Part shown: positions 54,662 to 64,000 of the stretch, piece by piece
Position numbering within the stretch: position 1 is the stretch's first letter
Layout: the number at the start of each line of letters is the position of its first letter
Assembly: GCF_964065165.1 (NCBI RefSeq)
Contig: NZ_OZ061549.1
Location: 372,001 to 436,000 of the forward strand
DNA length: 64,000 nucleotides
Reading direction: 5' to 3'
From: Levilactobacillus yonginensis
Lineage (GTDB): Bacteria; Bacillota; Bacilli; Lactobacillales; Lactobacillaceae
Made by a program: the position numbers and the translations under genes
Notes under the pieces: model-generated
What the model was told of the DNA's origin: nothing
The model's input: the letters and a program-made list of their open reading frames with translations, nothing else
Databases searched by the model: none

Positions 54662-56503
54662 TTGGCGAAAATACCCGAGGACGTGATTGAGACTGTCCGT
54701 TCGGCCACCAACATCGCGGATGTGGTTGGCCAGTACGTTCAGCTCAAAAAGTCTGGTAAGAACCTGTTTGGTCTCTGTCCGTTCCATGAAGAACGGACGC
54801 CCTCGTTTTCCGTGACCGAGGATAAACAAATTTTCCACTGCTTTAGTTGTGGTCGCGGGGGGAACGTCTTCAAGTTCCTGATGGAATTGGAACACGTGAC
54901 TTTCCCTGAGGCCGTGGTTAAGGTTGCTGATTTTAGTCACGTTGATCTAGCCAGTGAATACCGGCAGGATGCGGCGGGACCAGCAGTTGATTCTAAAACG
55001 AGTCAACTGATCGACCTCCAAGAACAAGCAGCCAAGTTGTATCACCATATCTTGGTGAATACCGAGGGTGGGCAACCGGCCTTGGATTACCTGCACGACC
55101 GGGGCTTGACTGACGATACGATTGAGGCTTATCAGTTGGGGTTTGCTCCCAGTCAGCGGCTCCTCAAGCCATTTTTTGACCAACACCAAAGTGATTACCA
55201 GTTATTGCGGCAATCTGGTCTGTTTATCGAAAACGCTGAGGGTGAACTGCGCGACCGTTTTTCGGAACGGGTGATGTTCCCACTGCGGAATGCTAGTGGT
55301 CACGTAGCGGCCTTTTCCGGGCGACTCCTAAAAAAGGCGGATGATCAGCCTAAATATTTAAACAGTCCAGAAACACAACTGTTTAATAAAAGTCGGTTGT
55401 TATTCAACTTTGACCAAGCCCGGTCCGCTATTCGGGCGGCTGGGGAGGTCACCCTATTTGAAGGGTACATGGACGTTATCTCGGCTGCCCAATCGGGGGT
55501 GGAAAATGGGATTGCCTCCATGGGGACCAGCTTAACGACCGAGCAAATCTACGCCATCGAACGGACGACGGATAAGTTGAACGTTTGTTATGACGGGGAT
55601 GAGCCTGGTCAGCGAGCAATTGCGCGAGCACTGGACCTACTCAATCAGCACAGTCATCTGCAACTGAGTGTGATTCAGTTGCCAGAGGGGCAAGATCCTG
55701 ATGAGTACCGGCAGGCGCACGGTGAGCCAGCGTTGAAACAAATGTTGACCACTGCTCGCGAAACGCCCATTCAGTTTCACCTGCGGTACCTGCGACGTAA
55801 CCGATCTTTGGACACTGACAGCGAACGGCTAGACTACTTAAACCAGATTATGCCGATGCTTGCTCAGGTTCAGGAACCCGTCGAGTTAGATTTATACCTC
55901 AACCAGTTAGCGACGGAATTTAAAATCGATAAATCCGCACTAACGGCTCAGTTGAAACAGGTCCAACGCGACACGGCCGCTAAACAGGAACGGTCACGTC
56001 CAGCGACCAACGCGGCTCCCGCACCAGCTGAACCGCCGGTGACGGTGTATCAGCAACAACGACCGCTTACCCGGTTGGAACGCGCTGAGCGAGGATTGCT
56101 GTACCGGTTGCTGCACGACCGGAATGTCTGGGCGAAGATCAGCAGTATTGCTGACTTTAGCTTCGTTCACGACGATTATCAAATGATCTACACCTTGGCC
56201 CAAGGTTATTTTCAAACACATCAGACTTATCAGACCGCGCAGTTTACGGACTTCATTCAAGAAGACCGGCTGCAGCAATTGGTCATCGACTTGGAAACGG
56301 CAACTTACGCGGCGGTCACCCCACGTGAGATCGATGATTATTTAGCGGTCATTATGGATGAGGCTCCGGTCGATGAGCAACTCCGGTTGAAAAAGAATCA
56401 ACTGGCAGAGGCTTCACGACTCGGAGATGCCGCTCAACAACGACAATTAGTCATTGAAATTGTTCAACTGGAGCAACGACGCCAGGCGAACAAGCAACTT
56501 TAG
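54662..56503 (+). CDS. dnaG: DNA primase DnaG
   Basis: Makes RNA primers at the replication fork. The 613-aa product has an N-terminal zinc-binding domain ([12 protein letters not shown] and [13 protein letters not shown], residues 38-70). The TOPRIM catalytic domain has EGYMD near 267 and [11 protein letters not shown] near 310. A helicase-binding C-terminal domain of about 150 aa, typical for Firmicutes, ends the protein. The TTG start follows AGGGAG by 8 nt. rpoD follows after 16 bp, the macromolecular-synthesis order. Confidence 0.96.
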   Translation: MAKIPEDVIETVRSATNIADVVGQYVQLKKSGKNLFGLCPFHEERTPSFSVTEDKQIFHCFSCGRGGNVFKFLMELEHVTFPEAVVKVADFSHVDLASEYRQDAAGPAVDSKTSQLIDLQEQAAKLYHHILVNTEGGQPALDYLHDRGLTDDTIEAYQLGFAPSQRLLKPFFDQHQSDYQLLRQSGLFIENAEGELRDRFSERVMFPLRNASGHVAAFSGRLLKKADDQPKYLNSPETQLFNKSRLLFNFDQARSAIRAAGEVTLFEGYMDVISAAQSGVENGIASMGTSLTTEQIYAIERTTDKLNVCYDGDEPGQRAIARALDLLNQHSHLQLSVIQLPEGQDPDEYRQAHGEPALKQMLTTARETPIQFHLRYLRRNRSLDTDSERLDYLNQIMPMLAQVQEPVELDLYLNQLATEFKIDKSALTAQLKQVQRDTAAKQERSRPATNAAPAPAEPPVTVYQQQRPLTRLERAERGLLYRLLHDRNVWAKISSIADFSFVHDDYQMIYTLAQGYFQTHQTYQTAQFTDFIQEDRLQQLVIDLETATYAAVTPREIDDYLAVIMDEAPVDEQLRLKKNQLAEASRLGDAAQQRQLVIEIVQLEQRRQANKQL

Positions 56504-56519
56504 TCTAGGGGGTATTTTA

Positions 56520-57644
56520 ATGGCAAAAAAAACCACGGATCAACCAATGTTTGACCAGAAAGCATACAACAAAACGGTGCGCGCTTTGATCAAAGACAAC
56601 AAGAAGGCCGGTCACATCTCGTATGATGACCTGTCTGACAAGGTTGCAACGCCTTACACGCTGGATGCTAAGCAGATGGATAAGTTACTCGAAACGATTT
56701 CCGATGCTGGGATCAGCGTGGTTGATGCTAAGGGTGAGCCAGACCCACGGGCCGTCAAAGCCCAAAAGGCCGTTTCAAAGAAGGAATTAAAAGACGCCTC
56801 TACCACCACTGGGGTCAAGATCAACGATCCCGTTCGGATGTACCTGAAGGAAATTGGTCGGGTCAACCTGTTAACGGCGGACGAAGAAGTCGCCTTAGCT
56901 TTACGAATCGAAAATGGTGAGGAAGAAGCCAAGCAAGAGTTAGCTGAAGCTAACTTGCGGCTGGTTGTTTCCATTGCTAAGCGGTACGTGGGTCGGGGAA
57001 TGCAATTCCTGGACTTGATTCAAGAAGGGAACATGGGTCTGATGAAGGCCGTCGAAAAATTCGACTACCGGAAAGGGTTCAAGTTCTCAACGTACGCTAC
57101 TTGGTGGATTCGTCAGGCGATTACACGGGCGATTGCTGACCAAGCACGGACGATTCGGATTCCGGTGCATATGGTTGAAACCATTAACAAATTGATTCGG
57201 ATTCAACGTCAACTTCTCCAAGATTTAGGGCGGGAACCAACGCCTGAAGAAATTGGGGCCGAAATGGATATGCCAACGGAAAAGGTTCGTGAAATCTTGA
57301 AGATTGCACAAGAACCAGTTTCTTTGGAAACACCAATCGGTGAAGAGGACGACTCTCACTTGGGTGACTTCATTGAAGACCAAGATGCGACGAGTCCTGC
57401 TGATCACGCTGCTTATGAATTACTGAAGGAACAGTTGGAAAGTGTCTTGGACACGCTGACTGATCGTGAAGAAAATGTCCTGCGGTTGCGGTTTGGTTTA
57501 GACGATGGTCGGACCCGGACTTTGGAAGAAGTTGGGAAAGTCTTCGGGGTTACGCGTGAACGGATTCGTCAAATCGAAGCCAAGGCGTTACGTAAGTTAC
57601 GTCATCCATCACGTAGTAAGCAACTCAAAGATTTCCTGGAATAA
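56520..57644 (+). CDS. rpoD: RNA polymerase primary sigma factor RpoD (SigA)
   Basis: A 374-aa housekeeping sigma factor. Region 1.2 is [15 protein letters not shown]. Region 2 has the -10 recognition and melting segment [17 protein letters not shown], and region 3 is around [15 protein letters not shown]. Region 4.2 is [29 protein letters not shown]. The ATG at 56520 follows TCTAGGGGG. It is in the dnaG operon. Confidence 0.97.
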   Translation: MAKKTTDQPMFDQKAYNKTVRALIKDNKKAGHISYDDLSDKVATPYTLDAKQMDKLLETISDAGISVVDAKGEPDPRAVKAQKAVSKKELKDASTTTGVKINDPVRMYLKEIGRVNLLTADEEVALALRIENGEEEAKQELAEANLRLVVSIAKRYVGRGMQFLDLIQEGNMGLMKAVEKFDYRKGFKFSTYATWWIRQAITRAIADQARTIRIPVHMVETINKLIRIQRQLLQDLGREPTPEEIGAEMDMPTEKVREILKIAQEPVSLETPIGEEDDSHLGDFIEDQDATSPADHAAYELLKEQLESVLDTLTDREENVLRLRFGLDDGRTRTLEEVGKVFGVTRERIRQIEAKALRKLRHPSRSKQLKDFLE

Positions 57645-57658
57645 ACTTAGATATTGGG

Positions 57659-57691
57659 GACCAAATCTTAATGGATTTGGTCTTTTTTTTT
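57659..57691 (+). terminator. Terminator of dnaG-rpoD
   Basis: GACCAAATC pairs with GATTTGGTC around a 6-nt loop and is followed by a run of nine T. Confidence 0.9.
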
Positions 57692-57713
57692 GCTTATCTG
57701 GTGATGGCGCTCC

Positions 57714-57743
57714 GGCGACCGGGCAAGGAACCAGCCGTGAGGA
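57714..57743 (+). other. Block related to the 5' part of the structured element
   Basis: A 30-nt block containing AACCAGCCGTGAGG matches 62330-62359 at 22 of 30 positions. It lies in a 273-bp gap (57692-57964) that has no supported gene. It may be a third, diverged or partial copy of the repeated structured element. Confidence 0.35.
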
Positions 57744-57964
57744 TGCTTCAGCCACAGAATGGGGTTTCTGCTTGTTTTGGTGGTTTAGCAGACAATGTGG
57801 ATTGAGACTATGTTGGTTGTCCTGAAATTATGGCCGTTTAGCCGGCAATTGACAGCCGTGACGGGATTATTACTGCGGCTAATAATCATTAACCCCATTA
57901 CTAGTCTGAAATCGTTTACATAAAGGACTAATCAACGTTGAGGTAATTTATTGAGTCAAAAGTC

Positions 57965-57992
57965 TTGAAAAATCGAGATAAGGGGATATAAT
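57965..57992 (+). promoter_or_regulatory. Promoter of the Rrf2-MMPL unit
   Basis: TTGAAA (57965-57970) and TATAAT (57987-57992) are 16 bp apart. Confidence 0.7.
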
Positions 57993-58000
57993 GTATCTCG
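57974..58000. promoter_or_regulatory. Rrf2 operator candidate
   Basis: The inverted repeat CGAGATA ... TATCTCG has 7-bp arms around a 13-bp centre. It spans the promoter spacer and the -10 box, suiting autoregulation by the Rrf2 protein encoded 52 bp downstream. Confidence 0.55.
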
Positions 58001-58051
58001 TTTAGAAAAGCCCATCACTTGTTTAGTGGCTTAGGTGAAAGGAGGTGCACT

Positions 58052-58570
58052 GTGAAAGCCAAGCCAAGTTTGGAGCAGGCGCTCTGTATCGTTGCGTTAC
58101 TTGGGATTCAGGATCGCCAAATTCCCTTACATAGCCGTTTAGTTGCGGAGCGTCTGGGAATCTCCACTAGTTATTTGAAAAAAATCGTCCAGAAATTGGC
58201 CGGTGCCGACATCGTTAAAACGGTCTCCGGCCGGGACGGTGGAATTGTGTTAACTCGCGACCCCCACAAGATTACCTTACTAGACGTCTTTGACGCCATC
58301 GAAGGGGCCAACCCGTTCATTAGGAACACAGGATTAGTCAAACGTGTTTTTGGATTCGATCAAAAAGAAGCCTTTATGAAGACTTACGCGTTAAAAGACT
58401 TAAAGGATCAGCAACCGGTCGCCAACGTTCTTGCCGTGTTCGGTGAGGCTGAACAGCGCTACCGCGAGCAGTTAGCCACACTGACCATCGGCGAGATCTT
58501 GCCGATCACAGAGAACCAACCTCTGCAGCTCGATTGGACTAAGTGGCTCCTGCACCAATCAACAGAATAG
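58052..58570 (+). CDS. Rrf2-family transcriptional regulator
   Basis: A 172-aa winged-helix regulator with the DNA-binding segment RLVAERLGISTSYLKKIVQKLAGADIVKTVSG and wing GRDGGIVLTRD. The three Cys that bind an iron-sulfur cluster in IscR/NsrR-type members are absent, so it is the non-Fe-S kind. The GTG at 58052 has AAAGGAGGTG upstream. The MMPL transporter lies 119 bp downstream with no terminator between, so it is a likely target. Confidence 0.9.
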   Translation: MKAKPSLEQALCIVALLGIQDRQIPLHSRLVAERLGISTSYLKKIVQKLAGADIVKTVSGRDGGIVLTRDPHKITLLDVFDAIEGANPFIRNTGLVKRVFGFDQKEAFMKTYALKDLKDQQPVANVLAVFGEAEQRYREQLATLTIGEILPITENQPLQLDWTKWLLHQSTE

Positions 58571-58689
58571 AAGTAAGTTTAATTAACGAAGGATTGAAAT
58601 AGGCAAGCTCCCTTCACATCAGCAATCAGCAAGGCCCGTTTCAATCAGTCGTTCATAAAATTAAGAGAATTGTTTTAGGAGGTTTTCCC

Positions 58690-61600
58690 TTGCGCTGGAT
58701 GAATAAGCACTACATCTGGAACGTTATCGGCTGGCTGGTCATTGTCCTCTTGGCCGTCGTGACGATTCCCAACATGAGCAAATTGGTGGCTGATAAGGGA
58801 CAGATTACGGTTCCCAGCAGCTATCAAAGTACGCGTGCAACCAATATGCAAAAGCAGTGGGGTCGTTCCCAACGCGGTACCACTGCCGTCGTGGTCGTTT
58901 TTAGCAATGGTGATTCTGCGTTAACCAATGCGCAGAACACCCAGATTGAGAACACGATTCAACGAATCAAGAACCACGAAGATCAGTATGAAATTCGGTC
59001 AGTGACCGCTGCGAGTGATAGTTCCACCGCTGCGTCACAACTGATTTCAAAGGATAAGAGTACCCAACTACTCCAACTGAACGTGCATAAATCGTCCAGC
59101 CATTCAATTACGAAGGTGCGCTCAGAAATTACTAACTTGGCCCAGACCAGTGGCGTAAAAACCTACGTCACCGGGGCTGACGTCTTGAACCAAGACTTCT
59201 CCGACGCCACGCAGGCCGGAGTCCAAAAGACCGAAATCATTGCTGCTATCTTCATTTTTCTAGTGTTGTGGTTGGTCTTCCGTTCGCCAGTTACCCCGTT
59301 ATTCTCATTGTTGACCGTCGGGGTCTCCGTAATCACGTCAATTTCTGTGGTGGCTAACCTGGTTGACCGGTTCAACTTTCCGTTCTCCAACTTCACGGAA
59401 GTCTTCATCGTCATTGTGCTGTTTGGGATTGGGACCGACTACAATATCCTGCTTTATAATGAGTTCCGCGAGCGCTTAGCCAAAGGAAAAGATCGGTATA
59501 CGGCCACGAAAGAAGCCATTAAAATTGGTGGTCGGACCGTTCTGTATTCCGGTCTATCCGTCTTAATCGGGATGAGTGTGCTGGGTTTTGCCAATTTTTC
59601 ACTTTACAAGTCAGCGGTGGGTATTGCCGTTGGGGTCGTGGTGCTATTGGCCGTACTCCTGACGCTGAACCCATTCTTCATGGTTATCTGTGGTCGCAAG
59701 ATGTTCTGGCCAATCAAGAAGTTCTCCGGTGAGGGTGACAGTCGTCTGTGGCACGGCATGGCCAAACACGCTATGATCCGGCCCATTATCACGTTGATTG
59801 TCACCGGCATCGTGTTTATTCCGTTAGCCCTGTCGTCTCACGGGACGTTGGACTTTGACAACTTGGTGGAAATTGGGGACAATGTTCCCGCCAAGCAAGG
59901 GTTTAAGGTGGTGCAACAGCATTTCTCCAAGGGAACTGCTGAACCAACCACCATTTATATTCAGAGTGATCATAAATTAGACAACGAAAAGTCCCTGCTC
60001 CTGATCGATCGGTTAACGAAGCAACTACAGGCTTCCGACGGAGTCAAGACGGTAGCTTCGGTGACGCAACCTGGTGGGAAGGTCATCAAAGAACTGTACG
60101 TCAGGAATCAAATGAGTTCAGTTACGAGTGGTTTAGTCAAAGCCCAAAAGGGTGTCGACCAGGTCAACAAGGGACTGAAGTCTGCTGATAACCAATTGAG
60201 CAAGCAAAATGTTTCGGGGACAGTTCAGGACGCTAATAAGTTGGCCAGTGGGGCTAAACAGGTCAGCACCGGAACGAACCAGTTACAGTCTGCTATCTCC
60301 CAAGTTTCAACTGGGGTCAATTCCTTGAACAGCCAAGTGTCTTCGGCGTCTGGTGGCAAACAGGCGGCCCAACTTGCTCAGCTGGAAGCGGCTTTGCCAC
60401 AGCTGAACAACGCCATTCAACAATTAAACCAGCAAGTCTCAGGTAATTCGGCCAGCACCAGTGGGGTTACGAGTTCGCTGACGACTATCAAGACCAGCAC
60501 TCAAGACATTGGCAAGCAACTGGCAACTCTGCAGAGTGCGACGGCTAATTTGCCAACCATGAGCACGAGTACGGTGGCCAGTGCCTTCAGTTCTAACGGG
60601 GTGCCACTGTCTGCAGAACAGAAGAAAGTATTAGCTGGGTTGCTGCAGCAGCAATCGACGGCGCAAAGTGCTTTGAAGTCAGCGTTGAGCACGGCTTTGC
60701 CAAAGATCAAGTCGGACGCCACGTCCATTGGCGCTGCGGATCAGAGTGTTGCTAGTCAGCTGACCAACCTGCAAAGTTCAACCAATCAACTACAGACCGC
60801 GGTGGCCACATTGGCGCAAAAATCGAACGTGGTCTTACCAGGGGCGCAAACAGCTTTACAAGCAGCTGGTTCACAGAGTAGTCAGCTAGCGAGTGCAACG
60901 AGTCAGTTGTCCAGTGCCATGTTTACCATCAACGGGAAGATGCCTTCGCTGGTTTCCGGGGCCAATCAAGTGGCCAGTGGGAACCAAACGATGGCGGAGA
61001 AGTTAGCTGCGATGAGTAAGCAATTGACGGCACTGCGCAAGGGCTTAGGTTCAGCAACGACTGGTTTGACGCAAGTCTCCGGTGGGGTCGGTACTGCTAA
61101 CACCTACCTGAAAGGGTTGCAAAAGTCCGCTGCTACCAAGACGTTCTACATGCCAACGAAGCAGTTACATGGGAGTTCGTTTAAACCAGCACTAACGACT
61201 TATATGTCGCCTAACAGGAAGCTCACCAAGCTGACGGTGGTCCTAAATGATGATCCAAGTTCCGCTGCTGCGATGGCGCGGTTGCCGAAATTGGAAAAGG
61301 TCGTTAACGGGTCACTGGCCGGTACGAGTTTGAGTGGTGCCAAGATTGCCTTTGGGGGGAATACCTCACAGACCAACGACATCAACGACATGGCTTCCAG
61401 CGACTTTACGCGGACGGTTATTATCATGTTAGCCGGAATCTTTATCGCATTGATGGTGGTTACGCGCTCACTGGTTCAGCCAATTGTGATCGAAGGAATT
61501 CTGTTAGTCGCATACTCCGGGGCTTTGACCATTGTTCATTGGTTGGTCAAACCAGTTCTGGGCGCCGACATGTTGACGTGGAATACACCATTCTTCACGT

Positions 61601-61971
61601 TCGTCATGTTGATCTCACTGGGGGTTGATTACTCGATCTTCCTGATGCGAAAGTATCGTGAGTTCCTACATGAGCCGGGCGCAACCAGTGATAAGATGTT
61701 GCGGGCGGCCACGGTGATTGGGACGGTTGTCATTTCTGCAGGGATTATCCTGAGTGGGACGTTTGCTGCTCTGATTCCGTCTGGGGTCATGACGCTGATT
61801 CAGATTGCGTTAGCTGTCATCATTGGGATCATCTTGCTGGTCATCCTGTTACCAATCGTGATGCCAGCTGTCATGAAGATCACGTACCCGTATCCTTATT
61901 CCAATATGCGAGATGCGCCGGTCAATGACACTGATTCTGGACAAGAAACACCCTCACGACGGCGGAAGTGA
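58690..61971 (+). CDS. MMPL/RND-family membrane transporter
   Basis: A 1093-aa protein with an MMPL arrangement. There is one N-terminal helix, an extracellular loop, five helices (about residues 180-345), and a very long extracellular coiled-coil region (about 470-810) rich in Ser, Gln, Asn and Thr with repeated SSQLxSATSQLSS-like units. Another helix group (about 910-1070) ends in a basic tail. It probably exports lipids, peptides or toxic compounds using the proton gradient. TTG start after AGGAGG. Confidence 0.88.
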   Translation: MRWMNKHYIWNVIGWLVIVLLAVVTIPNMSKLVADKGQITVPSSYQSTRATNMQKQWGRSQRGTTAVVVVFSNGDSALTNAQNTQIENTIQRIKNHEDQYEIRSVTAASDSSTAASQLISKDKSTQLLQLNVHKSSSHSITKVRSEITNLAQTSGVKTYVTGADVLNQDFSDATQAGVQKTEIIAAIFIFLVLWLVFRSPVTPLFSLLTVGVSVITSISVVANLVDRFNFPFSNFTEVFIVIVLFGIGTDYNILLYNEFRERLAKGKDRYTATKEAIKIGGRTVLYSGLSVLIGMSVLGFANFSLYKSAVGIAVGVVVLLAVLLTLNPFFMVICGRKMFWPIKKFSGEGDSRLWHGMAKHAMIRPIITLIVTGIVFIPLALSSHGTLDFDNLVEIGDNVPAKQGFKVVQQHFSKGTAEPTTIYIQSDHKLDNEKSLLLIDRLTKQLQASDGVKTVASVTQPGGKVIKELYVRNQMSSVTSGLVKAQKGVDQVNKGLKSADNQLSKQNVSGTVQDANKLASGAKQVSTGTNQLQSAISQVSTGVNSLNSQVSSASGGKQAAQLAQLEAALPQLNNAIQQLNQQVSGNSASTSGVTSSLTTIKTSTQDIGKQLATLQSATANLPTMSTSTVASAFSSNGVPLSAEQKKVLAGLLQQQSTAQSALKSALSTALPKIKSDATSIGAADQSVASQLTNLQSSTNQLQTAVATLAQKSNVVLPGAQTALQAAGSQSSQLASATSQLSSAMFTINGKMPSLVSGANQVASGNQTMAEKLAAMSKQLTALRKGLGSATTGLTQVSGGVGTANTYLKGLQKSAATKTFYMPTKQLHGSSFKPALTTYMSPNRKLTKLTVVLNDDPSSAAAMARLPKLEKVVNGSLAGTSLSGAKIAFGGNTSQTNDINDMASSDFTRTVIIMLAGIFIALMVVTRSLVQPIVIEGILLVAYSGALTIVHWLVKPVLGADMLTWNTPFFTFVMLISLGVDYSIFLMRKYREFLHEPGATSDKMLRAATVIGTVVISAGIILSGTFAALIPSGVMTLIQIALAVIIGIILLVILLPIVMPAVMKITYPYPYSNMRDAPVNDTDSGQETPSRRRK

Positions 61972-62131
61972 AGTTTTAGTCACTCGGTAGTTCCGAGCCA
62001 CGAACACTTTCGCTGCTGACGGCTTTCCAGCAACCTTCGGCTATGATGGATTTATGTGGTCCATGCCGGTGTATTATTAGGCAGTGGGTACAACGTCACT
62101 AGTTTTCAGTTTAGTAAATGCGTACTAACTT

Positions 62132-62182
62132 AAGATACCAGCGTATTCCATGCACAAATGTGGGTACGCTGGTATCTTTTTT
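62132..62182 (+). terminator. Terminator of the MMPL transcript
   Basis: AAGATACCAGCGTA pairs exactly with TACGCTGGTATCTT, followed by TTTT. It is 160 bp after the stop; 61972-62131 holds no supported gene. Confidence 0.85.
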
Positions 62183-62355
62183 CGTAATGATATAAGCCAC
62201 TTAATGCCACAACCTGAATTTAGTCGTTTTAGATCGGAAGAGTGAGAAGTTTAAAAGGCTAGCTACAAAATCTTTTACCAGATTGGCTCGCAAAGGCAGA
62301 GATCATGATAGACCACAATCAGAGCCGGAGGCGGTCAGGGATGGAGCCAGCCGTG

Positions 62356-62520
62356 AAGGTGGTGCTTGCTGGTGAATTTCCAGCTTACAGCACGGACGAC
62401 TTTGGAGACATGGGATTTTCGTGGCTTCAAAGCGAGCGATAAGACTGGTGTTCTTCCAGTCTGAAGCGTCCCCACAGAGGCTCAATCCTTGGCCACCGGA
62501 ACGCAATCGATTCAGTATGG
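62356..62520 (+). ncRNA. Structured intergenic element, copy B
   Basis: Related to copy A (32290-32450). Paired elements are AAGGT (62356-62360) with ACTTT (62399-62403) and GTGCT/AGCAC around GCTGG/CCAGC. GCTTC (62424-62428) pairs with GAAGC (62463-62467), enclosing the hairpin AGACTGG/CCAGTCT (62442-62462), which replaces AGCCC/GGGCT of copy A at the same place. The 5' flank (62330-62359) also matches 57714-57743. A 685-bp gap surrounds it and no protein gene is credible. RNA class unknown. Confidence 0.62.
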
Positions 62521-62656
62521 TGATCACCCATGTAGCACACTGCCAGAATTTCCCGCTATTCAATTGTTGCTGAGTGCCTTATACTTGAGAGATGAGACGT
62601 GTGTTGGCGGGTAGCATTGCCAGTCAGCACCAACAGTAGAAAGGAAGAGTCATTCT

Positions 62657-63364
62657 ATGGACGCAGATCATCTTTCGGTCCGGTTAGCTACCGTGGCCAA
62701 ATACGTATTACCGGGGAGCCGCATCGCTGATATCGGCACGGATCACGCCTATTTACCCGTTAATTTAGCTAAGCGCGGCGTCATCGCCGGCGGGGTCGCT
62801 GGCGAGGTTGTACCCGGTCCCTTTAAGAATGCCCAACACGAAATTGAACAGACTCAGCTGACCGACAAGATTACCGCCCGGCTGGCAAACGGGTTAAAAG
62901 CCATGGAGCCCGGTGATAACATCGACACAGTCGTTATTGCGGGGATGGGTGGTGCGTTGATCACTCAAATTTTGACACAGGACTTCGACCGCTTGGCCGG
63001 GGTTAACCGGTTGATTTTACAACCTAACGTAGGGGAAATGACGCTCCGCACGTTCCTGATGACCCACGGTTTTCAGCTTCAAACAGAAGAAATCGTGAGT
63101 GAAGACGGTCACGATTATGAAATCCTGGTGGCTGACCGCGCCGACCATCTTGAGCAATATACTGAGGAACAACTGCGGTTCGGGCCGTACTTGTTGGCAG
63201 CCCACAATGCAACCTTCATTGCCAAATGGCAACGGGAGCTGAGTCGTACCAAAGAAGTGCTGCAACAGGTTCAATCGGCGAAGGCGGTTCCTGCAGCGAA
63301 GGTCGCAGAATTACACACGAAAATCAGTGAAATCGAGGAGGTCTTGCAACGTGTTGGTGCGTGA
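62657..63364 (+). CDS. trmK: tRNA (adenine-N1)-methyltransferase TrmK
   Basis: Methylates N1 of A22 in tRNA. The 235-aa product has the SAM-binding start IADIGTDHAYLPVNLAKRG near residue 23, then VVIAGMGGALI near 93 and LILQPNVGE near 115, the family signature. The C-terminus is helical. The ATG follows AAAGGAAGAG. The next gene starts 14 bp before its stop (overlap), the usual trmK-nif3 pair. Confidence 0.95.
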   Translation: MDADHLSVRLATVAKYVLPGSRIADIGTDHAYLPVNLAKRGVIAGGVAGEVVPGPFKNAQHEIEQTQLTDKITARLANGLKAMEPGDNIDTVVIAGMGGALITQILTQDFDRLAGVNRLILQPNVGEMTLRTFLMTHGFQLQTEEIVSEDGHDYEILVADRADHLEQYTEEQLRFGPYLLAAHNATFIAKWQRELSRTKEVLQQVQSAKAVPAAKVAELHTKISEIEEVLQRVGA

Positions 63365-64000
63365 GTTAGTTGATCGGTTTGAAAAGTTTGCTCCGAAGAC
63401 GTGGGCGGAACCCGGTGATCCCGTTGGCCTGCAACTCGGTAGTCTTGACGCTGAAGTTCACAAGGTACTGGTCACCCTGGACGTCCGGCCTGAGGTGGTT
63501 GAAGAGGCGATTCAGGTGGGAGCGGACTTTATCTTTGCTCACCATCCCATGGTCTTCCATCCGGCAAAGAATTTGGACCTGGCTGTACCGCAGAATCAGA
63601 TGTACGCGACGCTATTAAAACACGACATCACGGTCTACGGCGCGCATACCAACTTAGATAGTGCTCCAGGTGGCATGAACGATTGGCTGGCTGCAGCGCT
63701 TGACCTGCAAAATGTTAGTGGGTTGGTGCCCAGTGGCGGTAGCACCGCCACGCCGGCCATTACCATGGGTCGCGTGGGTGACCTTGCGGAACCGACAACG
63801 GTCATGGCGTTTGCTGAACACTGCAAGGCGGTTTTCAACGTCCCCGGATTGCGGCTGATCAGTCACACGCCCAACGCCGAGGTGAAGCGCGTTGCCGTCC
63901 TTGGTGGCAGTGGTGGCCCGTTCTATCAGGCAGCCATCGACCACGGAGCCGATGTTTACGTGACCGGGGATATCTCGTATCATCCTGGCCACGACATGAT
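63351..64000 (+). CDS. Nif3-like dinuclear metal centre protein, N-terminal part
   Basis: The first 216 codons of a Nif3/YqfO-type protein; the frame runs off the window. Metal-binding motifs AHHPMVFHP near residue 63 and GAHTNLD near 100 are visible, and the start of the middle insertion domain follows. The GTG at 63351 follows GAGGAGG by 9 nt and overlaps trmK by 14 bp. Function is uncertain; family members have been called GTP cyclohydrolase I type 2 without firm proof. Confidence 0.93.
   Translation, partial: MLVRELVDRFEKFAPKTWAEPGDPVGLQLGSLDAEVHKVLVTLDVRPEVVEEAIQVGADFIFAHHPMVFHPAKNLDLAVPQNQMYATLLKHDITVYGAHTNLDSAPGGMNDWLAAALDLQNVSGLVPSGGSTATPAITMGRVGDLAEPTTVMAFAEHCKAVFNVPGLRLISHTPNAEVKRVAVLGGSGGPFYQAAIDHGADVYVTGDISYHPGHDM

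Noticed and set aside
57505..57825. A 106-aa plus-strand frame running past the rpoD stop
   Set aside because: It overlaps the rpoD 3' end and its terminator in another frame; frames of this sort arise from repeated intergenic sequence.
61972..62131. A possible gene remnant after the MMPL gene
   Set aside because: No frame with family-like residues could be followed.
62303..62563. An 86-aa minus-strand frame
   Set aside because: It covers structured element copy B; the covarying hairpin on the plus strand explains the sequence better than a protein.

Overview
The window looks like a chromosomal segment of a low-to-mid GC lactic acid bacterium. A heterofermentative Lactobacillaceae member close to Levilactobacillus is my best guess from gene order (dnaK-dnaJ, dltXABCD, lepA, prmA-rsmE-rel-dtd, a T-box-controlled hisS-aspS pair, yqeY-phoH-ybeY-dgkA-era-recO, a T-box-controlled glyQS pair followed by dnaG-rpoD), TTG/GTG starts, strong AGGAGG-type ribosome binding sites, and an LPQTS-anchored surface protein. 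The species is inference. No rRNA, tRNA, CRISPR array or prophage was seen.

Layout. 1-1.6 kb: end of dnaK, then dnaJ. 1.7-6.4 kb: the complete dlt operon (D-alanylation of teichoic acids), preceded by a leader with three hairpins whose second and third loops are complementary. 6.4-7.9 kb: an IS3-family element sitting inside the loop of the dltD terminator, with a 3-bp target duplication. 8-10 kb: a small membrane protein and a stand-alone tnpB. 10.3-12.1 kb: lepA. 12.4-17.7 kb: an accessory stretch of small secreted, membrane and hypothetical proteins, including a secreted DNA/RNA nuclease gene cut in two by an IS30-family element with a 4-bp target duplication. 18-24.8 kb: mscL, a 105-aa hypothetical with a long leader, prmA-rsmE, rel-dtd and a HAD phosphatase. 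25.1-26.9 kb: a fructosamine-kinase-like gene and an SH3b/amidase, both on the minus strand. 27-30.4 kb: T-box, hisS, aspS. 30.5-37.5 kb: msrA, a YitT-family gene, a teichoic-acid cluster (two CDP-glycerol transferases flanking a TagG-like permease with no TagH beside it), nfo and a methyltransferase. 37.6-45 kb: ppsR, rpsU, an alcohol-dehydrogenase-like gene, yqeY, a GNAT gene and the phoH-ybeY-dgkA-era-recO run. 45.4-48.3 kb: a leucine-rich-repeat cell-wall protein. 48.5-50.1 kb: a MarR regulator with a perfect palindromic operator, and an MFS transporter. 50.2-57.6 kb: glycine T-box, glyQS, an SdpI-like membrane gene, dnaG, rpoD. 58-62 kb: an Rrf2 regulator with an operator-like inverted repeat over its promoter, and a large MMPL transporter. 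62.2 kb to the end: a structured intergenic element, trmK, and the start of a Nif3-like gene.

How the parts connect. The dlt operon and the tag-like cluster both act on teichoic acids. The two aminoacyl-tRNA synthetase operons are each controlled by a T-box. The MarR-MFS and Rrf2-MMPL pairs look like self-regulated export units.

The most unusual signals are non-coding. A structured element of about 160 bp occurs in two distant intergenic regions (about 32.3 and 62.4 kb), with one hairpin preserved by compensatory changes and a related 30-nt block at 57.7 kb. The dlt leader contains a possible kissing-loop. A three-way-junction-like fold lies at 25.04-25.12 kb. Both insertion sequences can be excised on paper to restore the original terminator and the original nuclease reading frame.
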